NCBI RefSeq assembly: GCF_013618635.1
Contig: NZ_JABLSJ010000006.1
Span: 62,001-126,000 of the forward strand
DNA length: 64,000 nucleotides
Direction of reading: 5' to 3'
DNA from: Thalassobacillus sp. CUG 92003
GTDB taxonomy: Bacteria; Bacillota; Bacilli; Bacillales; Halobacillaceae
Shown here: positions 42,937-52,111 of the stretch, in pieces
Numbering within the stretch: position 1 is the first letter of the stretch
Layout: the number at the start of each line of letters is the position of its first letter
Notes under the pieces: model-generated
Databases searched by the model: none
What the model saw: only the letters and a program-made list of their open reading frames with translations
Told to the model about the DNA's origin: nothing
Program-made: the position numbers and the translations under genes

Positions 42937-44970
42937 TCAAATGGCTGCAACATCCCATTTGCCTTGCTGCATCTGATACATGTGATAATATAGTCCTTCT
43001 TCGGCTAATAGTTGTTCATGATTTCCTTTTTCTACTATTGTACCATGATTCAAAACAAAAATTTGGTCAGCTTGCTGGATTGTAGAGAGGCGGTGGGCAA
43101 TAACAAGAGTTGTTCTCCCTTGTTTTAAAACGCCGAGCGCCGTTTGTATCATGGATTCTGTTTCGGTATCTATATTTGACGTCGCTTCATCCAGAATCAA
43201 GATGGCTGGATCAAAAGCGAGCGCACGTGCAAACGAAATGAGCTGACGCTCCCCCATGGACAAAGATTCTCCTTTCTCTTTTAAAGGGGTGTCATACGTA
43301 TCAGGCAATTGCTTTATGAAACGGTCAGCCCCTACGGCTTTCAACGCGTCCACAGCCCGCTCACGTGAAATGAGAGGGTCGTTCATCGTGACATTTGACA
43401 CAACCGTACCAGAAAAAATGAACGGGTCCTGCAGGACAATCCCCATATGGCTCCGTACTTGTTGGCGGGACCAATTCAAGATAGAGTTTTGATCGATTGT
43501 AATATCTCCTTCCTGTGGGTCGTAAAAACGGAACAACACATTCATAATTGTACTTTTTCCAGATCCAGTGTGCCCAACAAACGCAGCTGTCTGGCCAGGT
43601 TCAACCTTGAAATCTATATCCTTAAGGACATAGTCATCTTCTTGATAACCGAAGGAGACAGCATGAAAGGCAACTTCCCCTTTATACCGATTGATCTCGT
43701 CTCTGCTCACTTCTTCTCCTTCCTCATCAAGTAACTCAAACACGCGCCTTGCCGACACACGCGCTTGTTCGAGCAGAGGAAGCTGGTTAACCATTTCGGT
43801 AACAGGCTGAAATAATCGGTTTAAGTAGTCAACAAACGCGTACAAGACGCCTACAGTCACAATGCCTTCAGTTCCTAGTGAGGCTGAACCGAAATACCAG
43901 AGAAACGCGACAAAGGCTATATTCCGCAGTACATTTACCAGATTGAAGGATGTGAGTGCACTTAATTTAATCAGCTTGCGCTCATAATGAAAATGCTCCT
44001 CGTTCAACTCTTCAAATTCTTTTGATACTTGATTCTCTTGCCGAAAAGCCTGAATGATGTTCATCCCTTGGATCGCTTCATTGATATTGCCATTCATATC
44101 CGTGACCTTGGCCCGTATAACATTCTGATACTTTCCGCCATAATGCTTGTAGAATTTCATCCAAAGGATAATTAGCGGCACTACGCATAAACAGATCAGC
44201 GCTAACCGGACATCCAATAAAAACAAGGCAACAAAAATACCGGTCATATAAAACATACTGCTCACGAAGGTCGCCAGGACACGCACGTAAAGCTCACGGA
44301 TTGCTTCTGTATCATTTGTTACTCTGGCCACCACTTTGCCTGCTGGCTGGTTGACAAAATAATCGATTGGCAGCCTTTGAAGGTGAGCGAATACATCATC
44401 CCGCATTTTACGAATAATGCGATTCGACGATTTCTTCAAAATAAACGTGTGGGCATACTGAAAAACGCCTGCAATTAAAAGCAGAACCACGTACAAGCCC
44501 AGCCAAAAATAGATAGCTGGTTTTTCTGGTGCAAAGAACCCGTACAACTCGGTCATTGACAACCGTTCTGCATCGAATGTGGACGTCTGCTCAGCTGTCG
44601 TAATGCTCACTTGGCCATTAGCAAACGTTCTTTCGCCTGACAGGGATGCAGCTTCATTCAGAAAATAGTAGTCCCGGCCCACTTGCATAATGGTGACCGT
44701 ATCTAATACGTGCTCGTTATGTTCAAGGCGATCATCCCGCTTATACATGTTACCGTGGTAGCTGACTGTGAAATCATCCTGTTCGGCCACCTGGTGCCAT
44801 GCACCCTCGATTCCAACGATGTGCTCATCGATCAATCGTTTGGCAATGAACGGTCCAGTCAATTCTAGACCGACAGCAAGGATGAGGCATATTAACCCGA
44901 TGAAAATCTGTTTACGGAATAACCAGGCATAGTGGAACAATGCACGCTCCGTGGAAGCATTTTTCATCAA
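42937..44970 (-). CDS. bmrD: BmrD/YheH-like multidrug ABC half-transporter
   Basis: A 677-residue half-transporter: six membrane segments plus ATPase. Between the first and second segments lies an extra outside domain of about 110 residues (around 50-160), as in BmrD. Walker A is GHTGSGKSTIM, Walker B ILILDEATSNID with catalytic Glu; the signature is the non-standard LSMGERQ. It pairs with the upstream BmrC-like gene, overlapping it by four bases. The known B. subtilis heterodimer exports several drugs. Confidence 0.9.
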   Translation of the reverse strand: MMKNASTERALFHYAWLFRKQIFIGLICLILAVGLELTGPFIAKRLIDEHIVGIEGAWHQVAEQDDFTVSYHGNMYKRDDRLEHNEHVLDTVTIMQVGRDYYFLNEAASLSGERTFANGQVSITTAEQTSTFDAERLSMTELYGFFAPEKPAIYFWLGLYVVLLLIAGVFQYAHTFILKKSSNRIIRKMRDDVFAHLQRLPIDYFVNQPAGKVVARVTNDTEAIRELYVRVLATFVSSMFYMTGIFVALFLLDVRLALICLCVVPLIILWMKFYKHYGGKYQNVIRAKVTDMNGNINEAIQGMNIIQAFRQENQVSKEFEELNEEHFHYERKLIKLSALTSFNLVNVLRNIAFVAFLWYFGSASLGTEGIVTVGVLYAFVDYLNRLFQPVTEMVNQLPLLEQARVSARRVFELLDEEGEEVSRDEINRYKGEVAFHAVSFGYQEDDYVLKDIDFKVEPGQTAAFVGHTGSGKSTIMNVLFRFYDPQEGDITIDQNSILNWSRQQVRSHMGIVLQDPFIFSGTVVSNVTMNDPLISRERAVDALKAVGADRFIKQLPDTYDTPLKEKGESLSMGERQLISFARALAFDPAILILDEATSNIDTETESMIQTALGVLKQGRTTLVIAHRLSTIQQADQIFVLNHGTIVEKGNHEQLLAEEGLYYHMYQMQQGKWDVAAI

Positions 44971-46715
44971 CCTCTCTCCTTTCCATCAAGCTGCTGCAAT
45001 TTAAACTGTACCTGGTACCAGCCGTTTTGCTGCATTAACTCTTCATGTGTACCTTCTTCGACAATTACACCGTCATCCAGGACGATAATATGATCAGCAT
45101 GGGCGACAGCGCTTAGCCGATGAGCTGATATCAACGTTGTTTTGCCTTGCCGCTCCTGCTTTAAATGCTTGATAATGTTTGCTTCAGTCTTTCCATCAAC
45201 AGCTGAGAGTGCATCATCCAGGATAAGGACTTCAGGATCCATGATGAAGGCACGGGCGATAGACACACGTTGTTTTTGACCGCCAGATAATGTGACACCG
45301 CTTTCCCCGACCATGGTGTCTAAACCGCGAGGCAGCGCTTTAATGTCATCGGTAAAATGCGCCAGTTCCAATACCCGGAAAATGTCGTGGTCCCCTGCCT
45401 CCTCTTTTCCAAATTGGATATTTTCCCGAATCGATTTGGAAAACAACACGTGCTCCTGCGGAACGTAACCTATCCATGAACGTGTCTGTTCAAGGGATAA
45501 TTGGTCGATAGGTGTGTGTGCTGTTACCATTAGAGCCCCCTCCGGTGCAGGGTACTCTCGTAAAAGTTGTTTAAAGAGTGTCGTCTTACCTGCACCTGTT
45601 TTTCCAACGACTCCGAGTGTCTGCCCCCGTTCTACAGACACATTAATGTCTTTTAGTGCAAATCCCTTGCTACCAGGGTATTGAAAAGAAACATGCTTAA
45701 ACTGAATCTTTTCAGGTTTAGTCAAAACAGGAACAGGTTCTGGATCCTCAACATCCGGCCGGTAATCCAACGTTTCATTAACCCGGTCCAATGATGCGTT
45801 GCCTCGTTGCATCACGTTTATTAATTCACCTACAGCAAACATCGGCCAAATCAACATACCTAAATAAATATTGAATGATACCAGTTCTCCCAGCGTCATC
45901 ACATTTTGAAAGACTAACGAAGCACCATACCCTAGTCCAATCGTGTAAGATAAGCCCACCAGAATTTGAATCGTCGGCTCAAACAGGGCATCCATCCGCG
46001 CAACTGCCACATTTTTTTCATAGACATCCTCTGTCATCTCTTGAAAACGATGTTCATCCTGACGCTCCTGCACAAACGCCCGAATCACCCTCACCCCTCG
46101 TACGGACTCCAGCACATCATTGTTCATATCACCAAATGAATTCTGTGCTTCTGTAAATCGTTGATGGATTACGGAACCGTAACGATTCATGACAAATGCC
46201 ATGATGGGGAGCGGGATAAGCGCTGCCAACGTTAACTGCCAGCTAATGGACAGGGCCATGACGGCGATGATCATAAACATGAATACCGTGGAATCCACCA
46301 GGGTTAAAATACCGAACCCTGCTGTCATTTGAATCGCCTTCAAATCATTTGTCGCGCGGGCCATGAGATCCCCCGTACGATATTTGGAAAAGAACGTCGG
46401 TGTCATTCTCATTAAATGGTTCATCAGACGCGTGCGCATATTGCGTTCGAGAATCATCGCCCCTCCAAATAACATGTAATCCCACCAAAAGGTGATCATG
46501 TAGCTGATCACCATCAATCCGAGATAGAAACCGATCAACTCTAACAAGCGTTCTGAAGTCAGCGTATTGAATTGGATAGAATCGATCGCCATCCCAATAA
46601 GCTTCGGTGGAATAACGTCAATTACACTGACTAAAATCAAGGCAATGACTGCAAACAAATAACGTTTCCAATACATTTTAAAAAACCAGTTTAATTTAAC
46701 GAGCACACTCAACAT
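44967..46715 (-). CDS. bmrC: BmrC/YheI-like multidrug ABC half-transporter
   Basis: A 582-residue half-transporter with six membrane segments and an ATPase: Walker A GKTGAGKTTLF, signature LSGGQKQR, Walker B VLILDDALSAVD. The catalytic Glu is replaced by Asp, so its own site is degenerate while its intact signature completes the active site of BmrD, the asymmetric heterodimer pattern. GGAG lies eight bases before the ATG. Upstream is a leader peptide and two terminators, as expected for drug-induced attenuation. A GTACCTGGTAC palindrome (45008) falls in its last codons (WYQVQ). Confidence 0.9.
   Translation of the reverse strand: MLSVLVKLNWFFKMYWKRYLFAVIALILVSVIDVIPPKLIGMAIDSIQFNTLTSERLLELIGFYLGLMVISYMITFWWDYMLFGGAMILERNMRTRLMNHLMRMTPTFFSKYRTGDLMARATNDLKAIQMTAGFGILTLVDSTVFMFMIIAVMALSISWQLTLAALIPLPIMAFVMNRYGSVIHQRFTEAQNSFGDMNNDVLESVRGVRVIRAFVQERQDEHRFQEMTEDVYEKNVAVARMDALFEPTIQILVGLSYTIGLGYGASLVFQNVMTLGELVSFNIYLGMLIWPMFAVGELINVMQRGNASLDRVNETLDYRPDVEDPEPVPVLTKPEKIQFKHVSFQYPGSKGFALKDINVSVERGQTLGVVGKTGAGKTTLFKQLLREYPAPEGALMVTAHTPIDQLSLEQTRSWIGYVPQEHVLFSKSIRENIQFGKEEAGDHDIFRVLELAHFTDDIKALPRGLDTMVGESGVTLSGGQKQRVSIARAFIMDPEVLILDDALSAVDGKTEANIIKHLKQERQGKTTLISAHRLSAVAHADHIIVLDDGVIVEEGTHEELMQQNGWYQVQFKLQQLDGKERG
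45008..45018. repeat. GTACCWGGTAC palindrome, copy 4, inside bmrC
   Basis: GTACCTGGTAC within codons for the conserved WYQVQ end of the ABC protein; probably chance codon use rather than an inserted repeat. Confidence 0.4.
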
Positions 46716-46768
46716 CCCATCATCTCCTTTCTAACCAGCCTGCGCACACGCTTCTTAAAGAAAGACAC

Positions 46769-46796
46769 AAAAAAAGCATACGTCCGTGACGTATGC
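46769..46796 (-). terminator. Second attenuator terminator upstream of bmrC
   Basis: Perfect nine-base arms GCATACGTC and GACGTATGC around a three-base loop, then seven T on the minus strand, about 55 bases before the bmrC start. Confidence 0.9.
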
Positions 46797-46813
46797 GTAT
46801 GCTCGGCAATGCA

Positions 46814-46840
46814 TAAAAAAAGCCACGACGGATGCGCGGC
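46814..46840 (-). terminator. First attenuator terminator upstream of bmrC
   Basis: On the minus strand GCCGCG/CGTGGC arms (one mismatch) with a seven-base loop, then seven T. Confidence 0.6.
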
Positions 46841-46879
46841 CTGCAATGATTTAATGAAACACCTTAACCATTGATTTGA

Positions 46880-46948
46880 CTAGGATATACGAAAGGCCAC
46901 GCGATTTTGTTTATGAAGATGATGATGATCGATCATGACATGTTCCAT
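46880..46948 (-). CDS. BmrB-like leader peptide
   Basis: A 22-codon frame starting MEHVMIDHHHLHKQNR and ending VAFRIS. AAGGAGG lies nine bases before the ATG. In B. subtilis, bmrCD is controlled by translation of the leader BmrB: ribosome stalling by antibiotics prevents terminator formation. Position, strong ribosome site and two following terminators support the same role here; the peptide itself is not guaranteed homologous. Confidence 0.7.
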   Translation of the reverse strand: MEHVMIDHHHLHKQNRVAFRIS

Positions 46949-46981
46949 TGTGCGTGACCTCCTTTTCGTTAATGATTATAT

Positions 46982-47010
46982 ATTATATAGTTTCCACAAA
47001 TTTAAAGCAA
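46982..47010 (-). promoter_or_regulatory. Promoter of the leader-bmrCD unit
   Basis: On the minus strand TTGCTT and TATAAT are 17 bases apart, about 18 bases before the leader's ribosome site. Confidence 0.65.
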
Positions 47011-47039
47011 TACAAATCGTTGAAATTTTTTGAAAAAAG

Positions 47040-48074
47040 TTATTTTACGGTTGAGCCTATGTCCCAAGCCATGTTGTGACCAAACAGGATCACTAAAATG
47101 AGCACACTGATAATGACGATTACAAACACGATGGACAACGATCGGGACACATTAGCCCGTTGTACTTCTTCCCATCGGACGGGTCGAATACCACTCAACG
47201 AAAAAATGATGACGGCTGCCAGCATAATGGACATTATGTTTAATGTTACCAACAAAAACGCACCATAAGCGTATGACAGCATGCCGTCCCCTAATGACAT
47301 GCCAAGTGCAACTGTAGGCGGAAGCAGCGCAACCGCAACCATGACACCGACTAAATTACCCGATAACCGCTTCAAAAATGCAAGAGCACCAGCTGCCCCT
47401 GCCGCCACCCCCAAAAATAAATCAGATACTTTCACTTCGGTTCGAGATAAGTATTGATCAGCTTCCATGCCCGCTTCAAATAAATAGCCAAAAAGGACCG
47501 ATATGATGACAATGATGCCGATACCATAAAGCGACGTTACAGCTGACTTCCCCAGCAGCTTGTAATCCCCAAGCACTGAGGAAAACGCTGCAGCGATCAC
47601 CGGCCCGATCATCGGGGCTATCACCATCGCACCAATTACCACAGCTTCGCTATCTTTTATAAAACCGACGGTCGCAACAATCGCTGATAATAAAATGAGC
47701 AATGAATAATTCATTGAAATATGACTGTTCTTTTCAGCTGCGGTAATCAGTTCATGACGACTGGCCCTTAAAAGCTTGGCTCGTTCTCTTTCGTTTTCCT
47801 GCGCCTCTTCCTCTGGGTTATTTACGGTGTCTTTCGAAAAATAAGCCCTGACCGGAATGAGCATCGTCTCGAACCCTTCTATAACATTGGACACTTCCTC
47901 GAGATGATTCAATATTTCTTCCACATCATTAGTATCAACCAAAATCCTAAGTAGTTTCCGCTCTTCCGATTCATTTGAAACCCAAATGGACTGATGATCA
48001 AAACTCAACAGTTTTTCTTTTACTGTTTCATAATGATGCTTAGGAACATAAACTTCGACCAATTGCAGCTCCAT
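47040..48074 (-). CDS. DUF389 membrane protein
   Basis: A 344-residue protein of the DUF389 (TIGR00341) family. A soluble N-terminal domain (about 1-95) precedes six or more membrane segments with SHISMNYSLLILLSAIVATVGFIKDSEAVVIGAMVIAPMIGPVIAAAFSSVLGD-like core blocks (for example VIGAMVIAPMIGPV). Function unknown. It ends close to the bmr leader promoter. Confidence 0.85.
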   Translation of the reverse strand: MELQLVEVYVPKHHYETVKEKLLSFDHQSIWVSNESEERKLLRILVDTNDVEEILNHLEEVSNVIEGFETMLIPVRAYFSKDTVNNPEEEAQENERERAKLLRASRHELITAAEKNSHISMNYSLLILLSAIVATVGFIKDSEAVVIGAMVIAPMIGPVIAAAFSSVLGDYKLLGKSAVTSLYGIGIIVIISVLFGYLFEAGMEADQYLSRTEVKVSDLFLGVAAGAAGALAFLKRLSGNLVGVMVAVALLPPTVALGMSLGDGMLSYAYGAFLLVTLNIMSIMLAAVIIFSLSGIRPVRWEEVQRANVSRSLSIVFVIVIISVLILVILFGHNMAWDIGSTVK

Positions 48075-48164
48075 ACAGCTCGCCCTTTCAGTTACACGAT
48101 TATTATATTTTTCCGTTATTCTTCATTTCTATCCGTGTTCAAGGAGGATTGTATAGCATTACTG

Positions 48165-48194
48165 CTCATAAAATCAGTGTGTCTTCACATACTA
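48165..48194 (+). promoter_or_regulatory. Candidate sigma-G promoter of the ger operon
   Basis: CATACTA at 48188-48194 matches the sigma-G -10 fully; CTCATA lies 17 bases upstream and contains the core CATA. Germinant receptor operons are normally forespore-expressed. Confidence 0.6.
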
Positions 48195-48222
48195 CGGATA
48201 TTACGTGAGAGAGGAGGAAGCT

Positions 48223-49722
48223 ATGATGAGTTCGAAATCCAATACGAATCAGCCATTTCCCCTATCTGCCTCAGACTTTAAACAACGTTTATCCAAAAGT
48301 CTGCAAGGAAGCCCGGATCTCGTCACAAAAACGTTTCACCATCATGAACAGGAAATCATAGTCTGTTTCCTTACATATCAAGTTAATAAAGAGCAATTAG
48401 ACCGCAATTTACTCAAACCTTTAGTGGATCGCAAAAGGCGATGGGACGAAGAAAGTTTACTCAATACCATTCCGCTATCTTCTGGAAAAACACAGAACGA
48501 CTTGGACTCCCTCGCTAAACAATTGATCGGCGGCCATGTCTGTCTATATATAGCGGGGGCGGATAAAGCCGTTACATTTTTTACACCGCAGCTTGAACAC
48601 CGTGCCTTAACCCAGGCCGAGACAGAATCACTCGTGTTCGGACCCCAGATTTCCTTTACAGAATCCATGGTCACGAACTTGAATATCGTGCGCTGGCGTC
48701 TGAACAATGAAGAGTTAGTAACGGAGAAAATCATCGTGGGAGAGCGTGTCCCGACAGAAGTCAGACTCGTTTATATTAAGTCATTAACGAACGAGGAAAA
48801 CGTTCAAACGGTTCGCCAACGCCTTCAGGATTTGCTTGTCGATGAGGTTGAAGATACAAGTGTGCTTGGCCAGTATATCGAAGATTCCAGCAGCTCAATT
48901 TTCCCGCAACTGATTTTCACGGAATTACCGGACCGATTCTGTTATTCCATTACAAAAGGTAAAGTAGGCATTATGGTCGATAAAAGCCCGACAGCGTTGA
49001 TTGGGCCGACCACCTTATTCAGCTTTTTTGAATCGACAGAAGACATTTACATGCGCTGGAACATGGGGACCTTTATACGGCTGCTCCGTTTCACCGCCAT
49101 GTTCATCTCTATCATCCTGACGCCTTTATACGTGGCCGCCCTCACCTATCACTATGAAGTCGTACCGGGATCGTTACTCGTCTCCTTGGGGCAATCTCGA
49201 GCGATGGTACCCTTTCCGCCGATCATGGAAGCTTTATTACTGGAACTGCTCATCGAATTGCTTCGAGAAGCCGGGGCCCGTTTGCCCACTAAGGTCGGGC
49301 AGACCATGGGTATCGTAGGTGGTATCGTGCTTGGCCAAGCAGCTGTCCAAGCGGGGTTCACAAGTAATATCTTGATCATCATTGTGGCTCTTAGTGCTCT
49401 TGCTTCCTTTACAGCTCCAAGTTACTTGATGGGAACAGCAATTCGAATTATCCGCTTTCCTATGATTATCCTAGGAGGGTTGTGGGGGTTAATAGGAATT
49501 CTTTTCGGTCTAAGTTTTCTAATAATACACGTTTTAAAGCTGACATCGTTAGGCCGTCCTTATTTATCACCGCTATACCCAATGCAGCGCCAGGACCTTG
49601 GAGACAGTTTTATCCGTCTCCCATTCAAAAAAAACAACACGCGGCCCATTTCAAATATGCCTAAGGATACACAACGTTACCCTAAACAACAGGCAGCACG
49701 CAAAAAAGACATTGATGACTAG
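48223..49722 (+). CDS. gerKA: GerA-type spore germination receptor A subunit
   Basis: A 499-residue GerA/SpoVAF-family protein. The N-terminal 250 residues are soluble; four to five membrane segments follow. Family blocks: TEILPDRFCYSITKGKVGIMVDKSPTALIGPTTLFSFFES-like middle (for example GKVGIMVDKSPTALIGP), FPPIMEALLLELLIELLREAGARLP and GIVGGIVLGQAAVQAG. It sits in the spore inner membrane and senses nutrients with the B and C subunits. ATG at 48223 follows AGGAGGAAG. The receptor class within the GerA family is uncertain, so the symbol is approximate. Confidence 0.85.
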   Translation: MMSSKSNTNQPFPLSASDFKQRLSKSLQGSPDLVTKTFHHHEQEIIVCFLTYQVNKEQLDRNLLKPLVDRKRRWDEESLLNTIPLSSGKTQNDLDSLAKQLIGGHVCLYIAGADKAVTFFTPQLEHRALTQAETESLVFGPQISFTESMVTNLNIVRWRLNNEELVTEKIIVGERVPTEVRLVYIKSLTNEENVQTVRQRLQDLLVDEVEDTSVLGQYIEDSSSSIFPQLIFTELPDRFCYSITKGKVGIMVDKSPTALIGPTTLFSFFESTEDIYMRWNMGTFIRLLRFTAMFISIILTPLYVAALTYHYEVVPGSLLVSLGQSRAMVPFPPIMEALLLELLIELLREAGARLPTKVGQTMGIVGGIVLGQAAVQAGFTSNILIIIVALSALASFTAPSYLMGTAIRIIRFPMIILGGLWGLIGILFGLSFLIIHVLKLTSLGRPYLSPLYPMQRQDLGDSFIRLPFKKNNTRPISNMPKDTQRYPKQQAARKKDIDD

Positions 49723-49733
49723 GGGGAATTTGA

Positions 49734-50840
49734 ATGGCTAAACCTGCTCCCAAACCCTCCATCCAAATACAAGCCTTTTATTTATTTTTTATTGTCCACA
49801 CGATGCAGGTTGGTGCTGGCTTAATGGGTGTGCCTCGAATAATTTTTCTTGAAGCGAAACAAAATGCCTGGATTTCAATCTTAATAAGTGGCTTGTTCAT
49901 CCATATTGTCATCTGGGTCATGATTGTAACGTTGCGCCAATTTGAAAACATGGACCTTATTGACATTCAAAAAGAAGTTTTTGGGGTGTGGATCAGCCGA
50001 CTATTGGGCACGATTTATGTCGTCTATTTAACAATCGTGCTATTATCGATCTTAAAAAATTACATTGAAGTCGTTCAAGTCTTCATATTTCCGGATCTGC
50101 CCGTTTACATCCCAAGCTTGCTACTCATTATTTTAGTCGTATATGCGAACCTAGGTGGATTTCGAGTCGTCGCTGGCGTATCGTTTGTTTTTTTTATCGG
50201 GACATTCTGGCTGACCTTCATGCTGTTCAAACCGATCACCTTAATGGACTGGAATCATTTCACTCCTATTGATAGCGTCGGAGCTTTGGAAATACTAAAG
50301 GGAGCTTATAAGACGACCTATTCCTTATTAGGATTGGAAATTCTCTACTTCGCCTATCCTTATATTCGAAATAAAAAGGATATCGCTTTACCCGTCCATG
50401 GCGGCGTTTTTTTGGCTGTATTGTTAACGTTATACGTTACCGTCGTGTCGATCGGTTATTTCAGCCCAACTCAATTGGAACAAACAGTATGGGCCTCTCT
50501 GGCCATGTTTAAGATCGTTCAATTCAGCATTATTGAACGGTTCGACTTTATCGGCGTCTCGATGTGGATGATGGTCATTCTTCCGAATTTGATTGCCTTC
50601 ACGTGGCTGATCATCACCGCCATTAAAAAGATGTATCATATTCCTAAAAAATCATCCCTGTATGTTCTGGGCATCGTGCTGTTTATTCTATCCATCTCGA
50701 TAAAATACCGCATGAATATTGATATCATCACCGACCTCGCAGCCCGCGTCGGTTTTTGGCTTGTTTTTGTCTACCCCTTCATTTTATATGGTGCTGTCTT
50801 GGTCCATAAAAGGTGGCAAAAAAGGAGGCAACTATCATGA
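49734..50840 (+). CDS. gerKB: GerB-type germination receptor B subunit (permease-like)
   Basis: A 368-residue protein with ten membrane segments of the endospore germination permease family, related to amino acid transporters. It starts IQIQAFYLFFIVHTMQVGAGLMGVPRIIF; the B subunit holds the germinant-binding pocket in this family. It lies 11 bases after the A gene and overlaps the C gene by four bases. Confidence 0.88.
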   Translation: MAKPAPKPSIQIQAFYLFFIVHTMQVGAGLMGVPRIIFLEAKQNAWISILISGLFIHIVIWVMIVTLRQFENMDLIDIQKEVFGVWISRLLGTIYVVYLTIVLLSILKNYIEVVQVFIFPDLPVYIPSLLLIILVVYANLGGFRVVAGVSFVFFIGTFWLTFMLFKPITLMDWNHFTPIDSVGALEILKGAYKTTYSLLGLEILYFAYPYIRNKKDIALPVHGGVFLAVLLTLYVTVVSIGYFSPTQLEQTVWASLAMFKIVQFSIIERFDFIGVSMWMMVILPNLIAFTWLIITAIKKMYHIPKKSSLYVLGIVLFILSISIKYRMNIDIITDLAARVGFWLVFVYPFILYGAVLVHKRWQKRRQLS

Positions 50841-51970
50841 AGAAAATTGTCATTTCCTTAATTATGCTGACATTATTAACGGGGTGCGTCCAGAAGAATT
50901 ACATCGAACGGTTAGGTATTATTACAGGAGCCGGGTATGATGAAAATGAGGATGGATCGATTAGAGGTACTTACGTCATGCTTCAATTTGACCCTACTTC
51001 GTCACAAGTCTCTCAAGTCCTGACGAGCAAAGCTGAAACGACAAAAGAGATTATCAAACGATCTGATTTGAAAACAAGTCACAAACTGGTTTCAGGGCAG
51101 ATTCGTTTAAGCTTGTATGGAGCTGAGTTAGCCGAGCAGGGAATTATGTGGTTATTAGACACCATGACCCGGGATGCCAAAGTTGCCGACATGATGTATT
51201 TAGGCATCAGTGAAACGACATCAAATGATATTTTAACAGTCAATAACTATGAAGATGCCCCGAATGCCGGTATCTATATCCATCGTATGCTGGAAAAAAA
51301 CATCAAAACAGAATCGCTGCCAAAGAGTACTCTCCATCAATTCCTCCATGAATATTATGACAAAGGTTTGGACCCAACCCTCCCATTGCTAGCTAAACGG
51401 GAGGATAAAGCGGAGGTTACGGGGCTTGCTTTATTTAAAAATGATAAGTACGTCGGGAATCTCAATTCCACCGAAGGGTTTTTCTTTAAACTGGTTAAAG
51501 ACAGTTATAAAGCAGGACAAATCGAACTTACCCTGCCGAAAGAGCGATTTGAAGAAGATATTCCGGAAGAATATAATCAGCCTGATGACGAGGAGTTACA
51601 TCTCACTCTGGAAAATATCGTAAGTAAAAGCAAAATTGATGTTACGGGTGATGCTGCTTCACCAAAATTTACTGTCAATATTAAGATGGACGCACGCTTA
51701 ATTGAAGTATCAGAGGATTTAAAAATTAAGCAGCGACGAGTTATCAAAAAGCTTGAAACCGAAATGGAAGATAATATGACGCGTCAATTGAACTCACTCA
51801 TCGACAAACTCAAGGAGTTAGAAATCGATCCGCTTGGATTCGGTAAAATCTATAATAGTACAACTGTAGAAAAACCCCTCTCCACCGATGAGTGGCGAAC
51901 GTATTTAACCGAGATGGATGTTGATTTTAAGGTGAAGATTAGCTTGATTCGTCATGGCGTTATTGAATAA
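50837..51970 (+). CDS. gerKC: Ger(x)C-family germination receptor lipoprotein
   Basis: A 377-residue lipoprotein with lipobox LTGC at residues 15-18. It starts MKKIVISLIMLTLLTGCVQ; GIITGAGYDENEDG and the C-terminal region KIYNSTTVEKPLSTDEWRTYL fit the Ger(x)C family. It completes the A-B-C receptor. ATG at 50837 follows AGGAGG and overlaps the B gene stop (ATGA); the frame open from 50813 is not used. Confidence 0.88.
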   Translation: MKKIVISLIMLTLLTGCVQKNYIERLGIITGAGYDENEDGSIRGTYVMLQFDPTSSQVSQVLTSKAETTKEIIKRSDLKTSHKLVSGQIRLSLYGAELAEQGIMWLLDTMTRDAKVADMMYLGISETTSNDILTVNNYEDAPNAGIYIHRMLEKNIKTESLPKSTLHQFLHEYYDKGLDPTLPLLAKREDKAEVTGLALFKNDKYVGNLNSTEGFFFKLVKDSYKAGQIELTLPKERFEEDIPEEYNQPDDEELHLTLENIVSKSKIDVTGDAASPKFTVNIKMDARLIEVSEDLKIKQRRVIKKLETEMEDNMTRQLNSLIDKLKELEIDPLGFGKIYNSTTVEKPLSTDEWRTYLTEMDVDFKVKISLIRHGVIE

Positions 51971-52028
51971 ACTTCTATGATAAACAAGAAGGTGCAAATT
52001 TTCCCTGATAAGAAAAATAAAACTCCTA

Positions 52029-52076
52029 GTATGAGTTGGATTAATGACAATGTTATTGTCCAATCTAGCTCATGCT
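52029..52076. terminator. Compound hairpin between ger operon and ku
   Basis: Nested arms GACAAT-GTT-ATTGTC, TTGG/CCAA and ATGAG/CTCAT. A T-rich stretch (GGAGTTTTATTTTT) follows on the minus strand, so it may end ku transcription. Confidence 0.45.
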
Positions 52077-52111
52077 AAGAGCCTTAACCTATAGGCTAAA
52101 AGGTGGCCACT

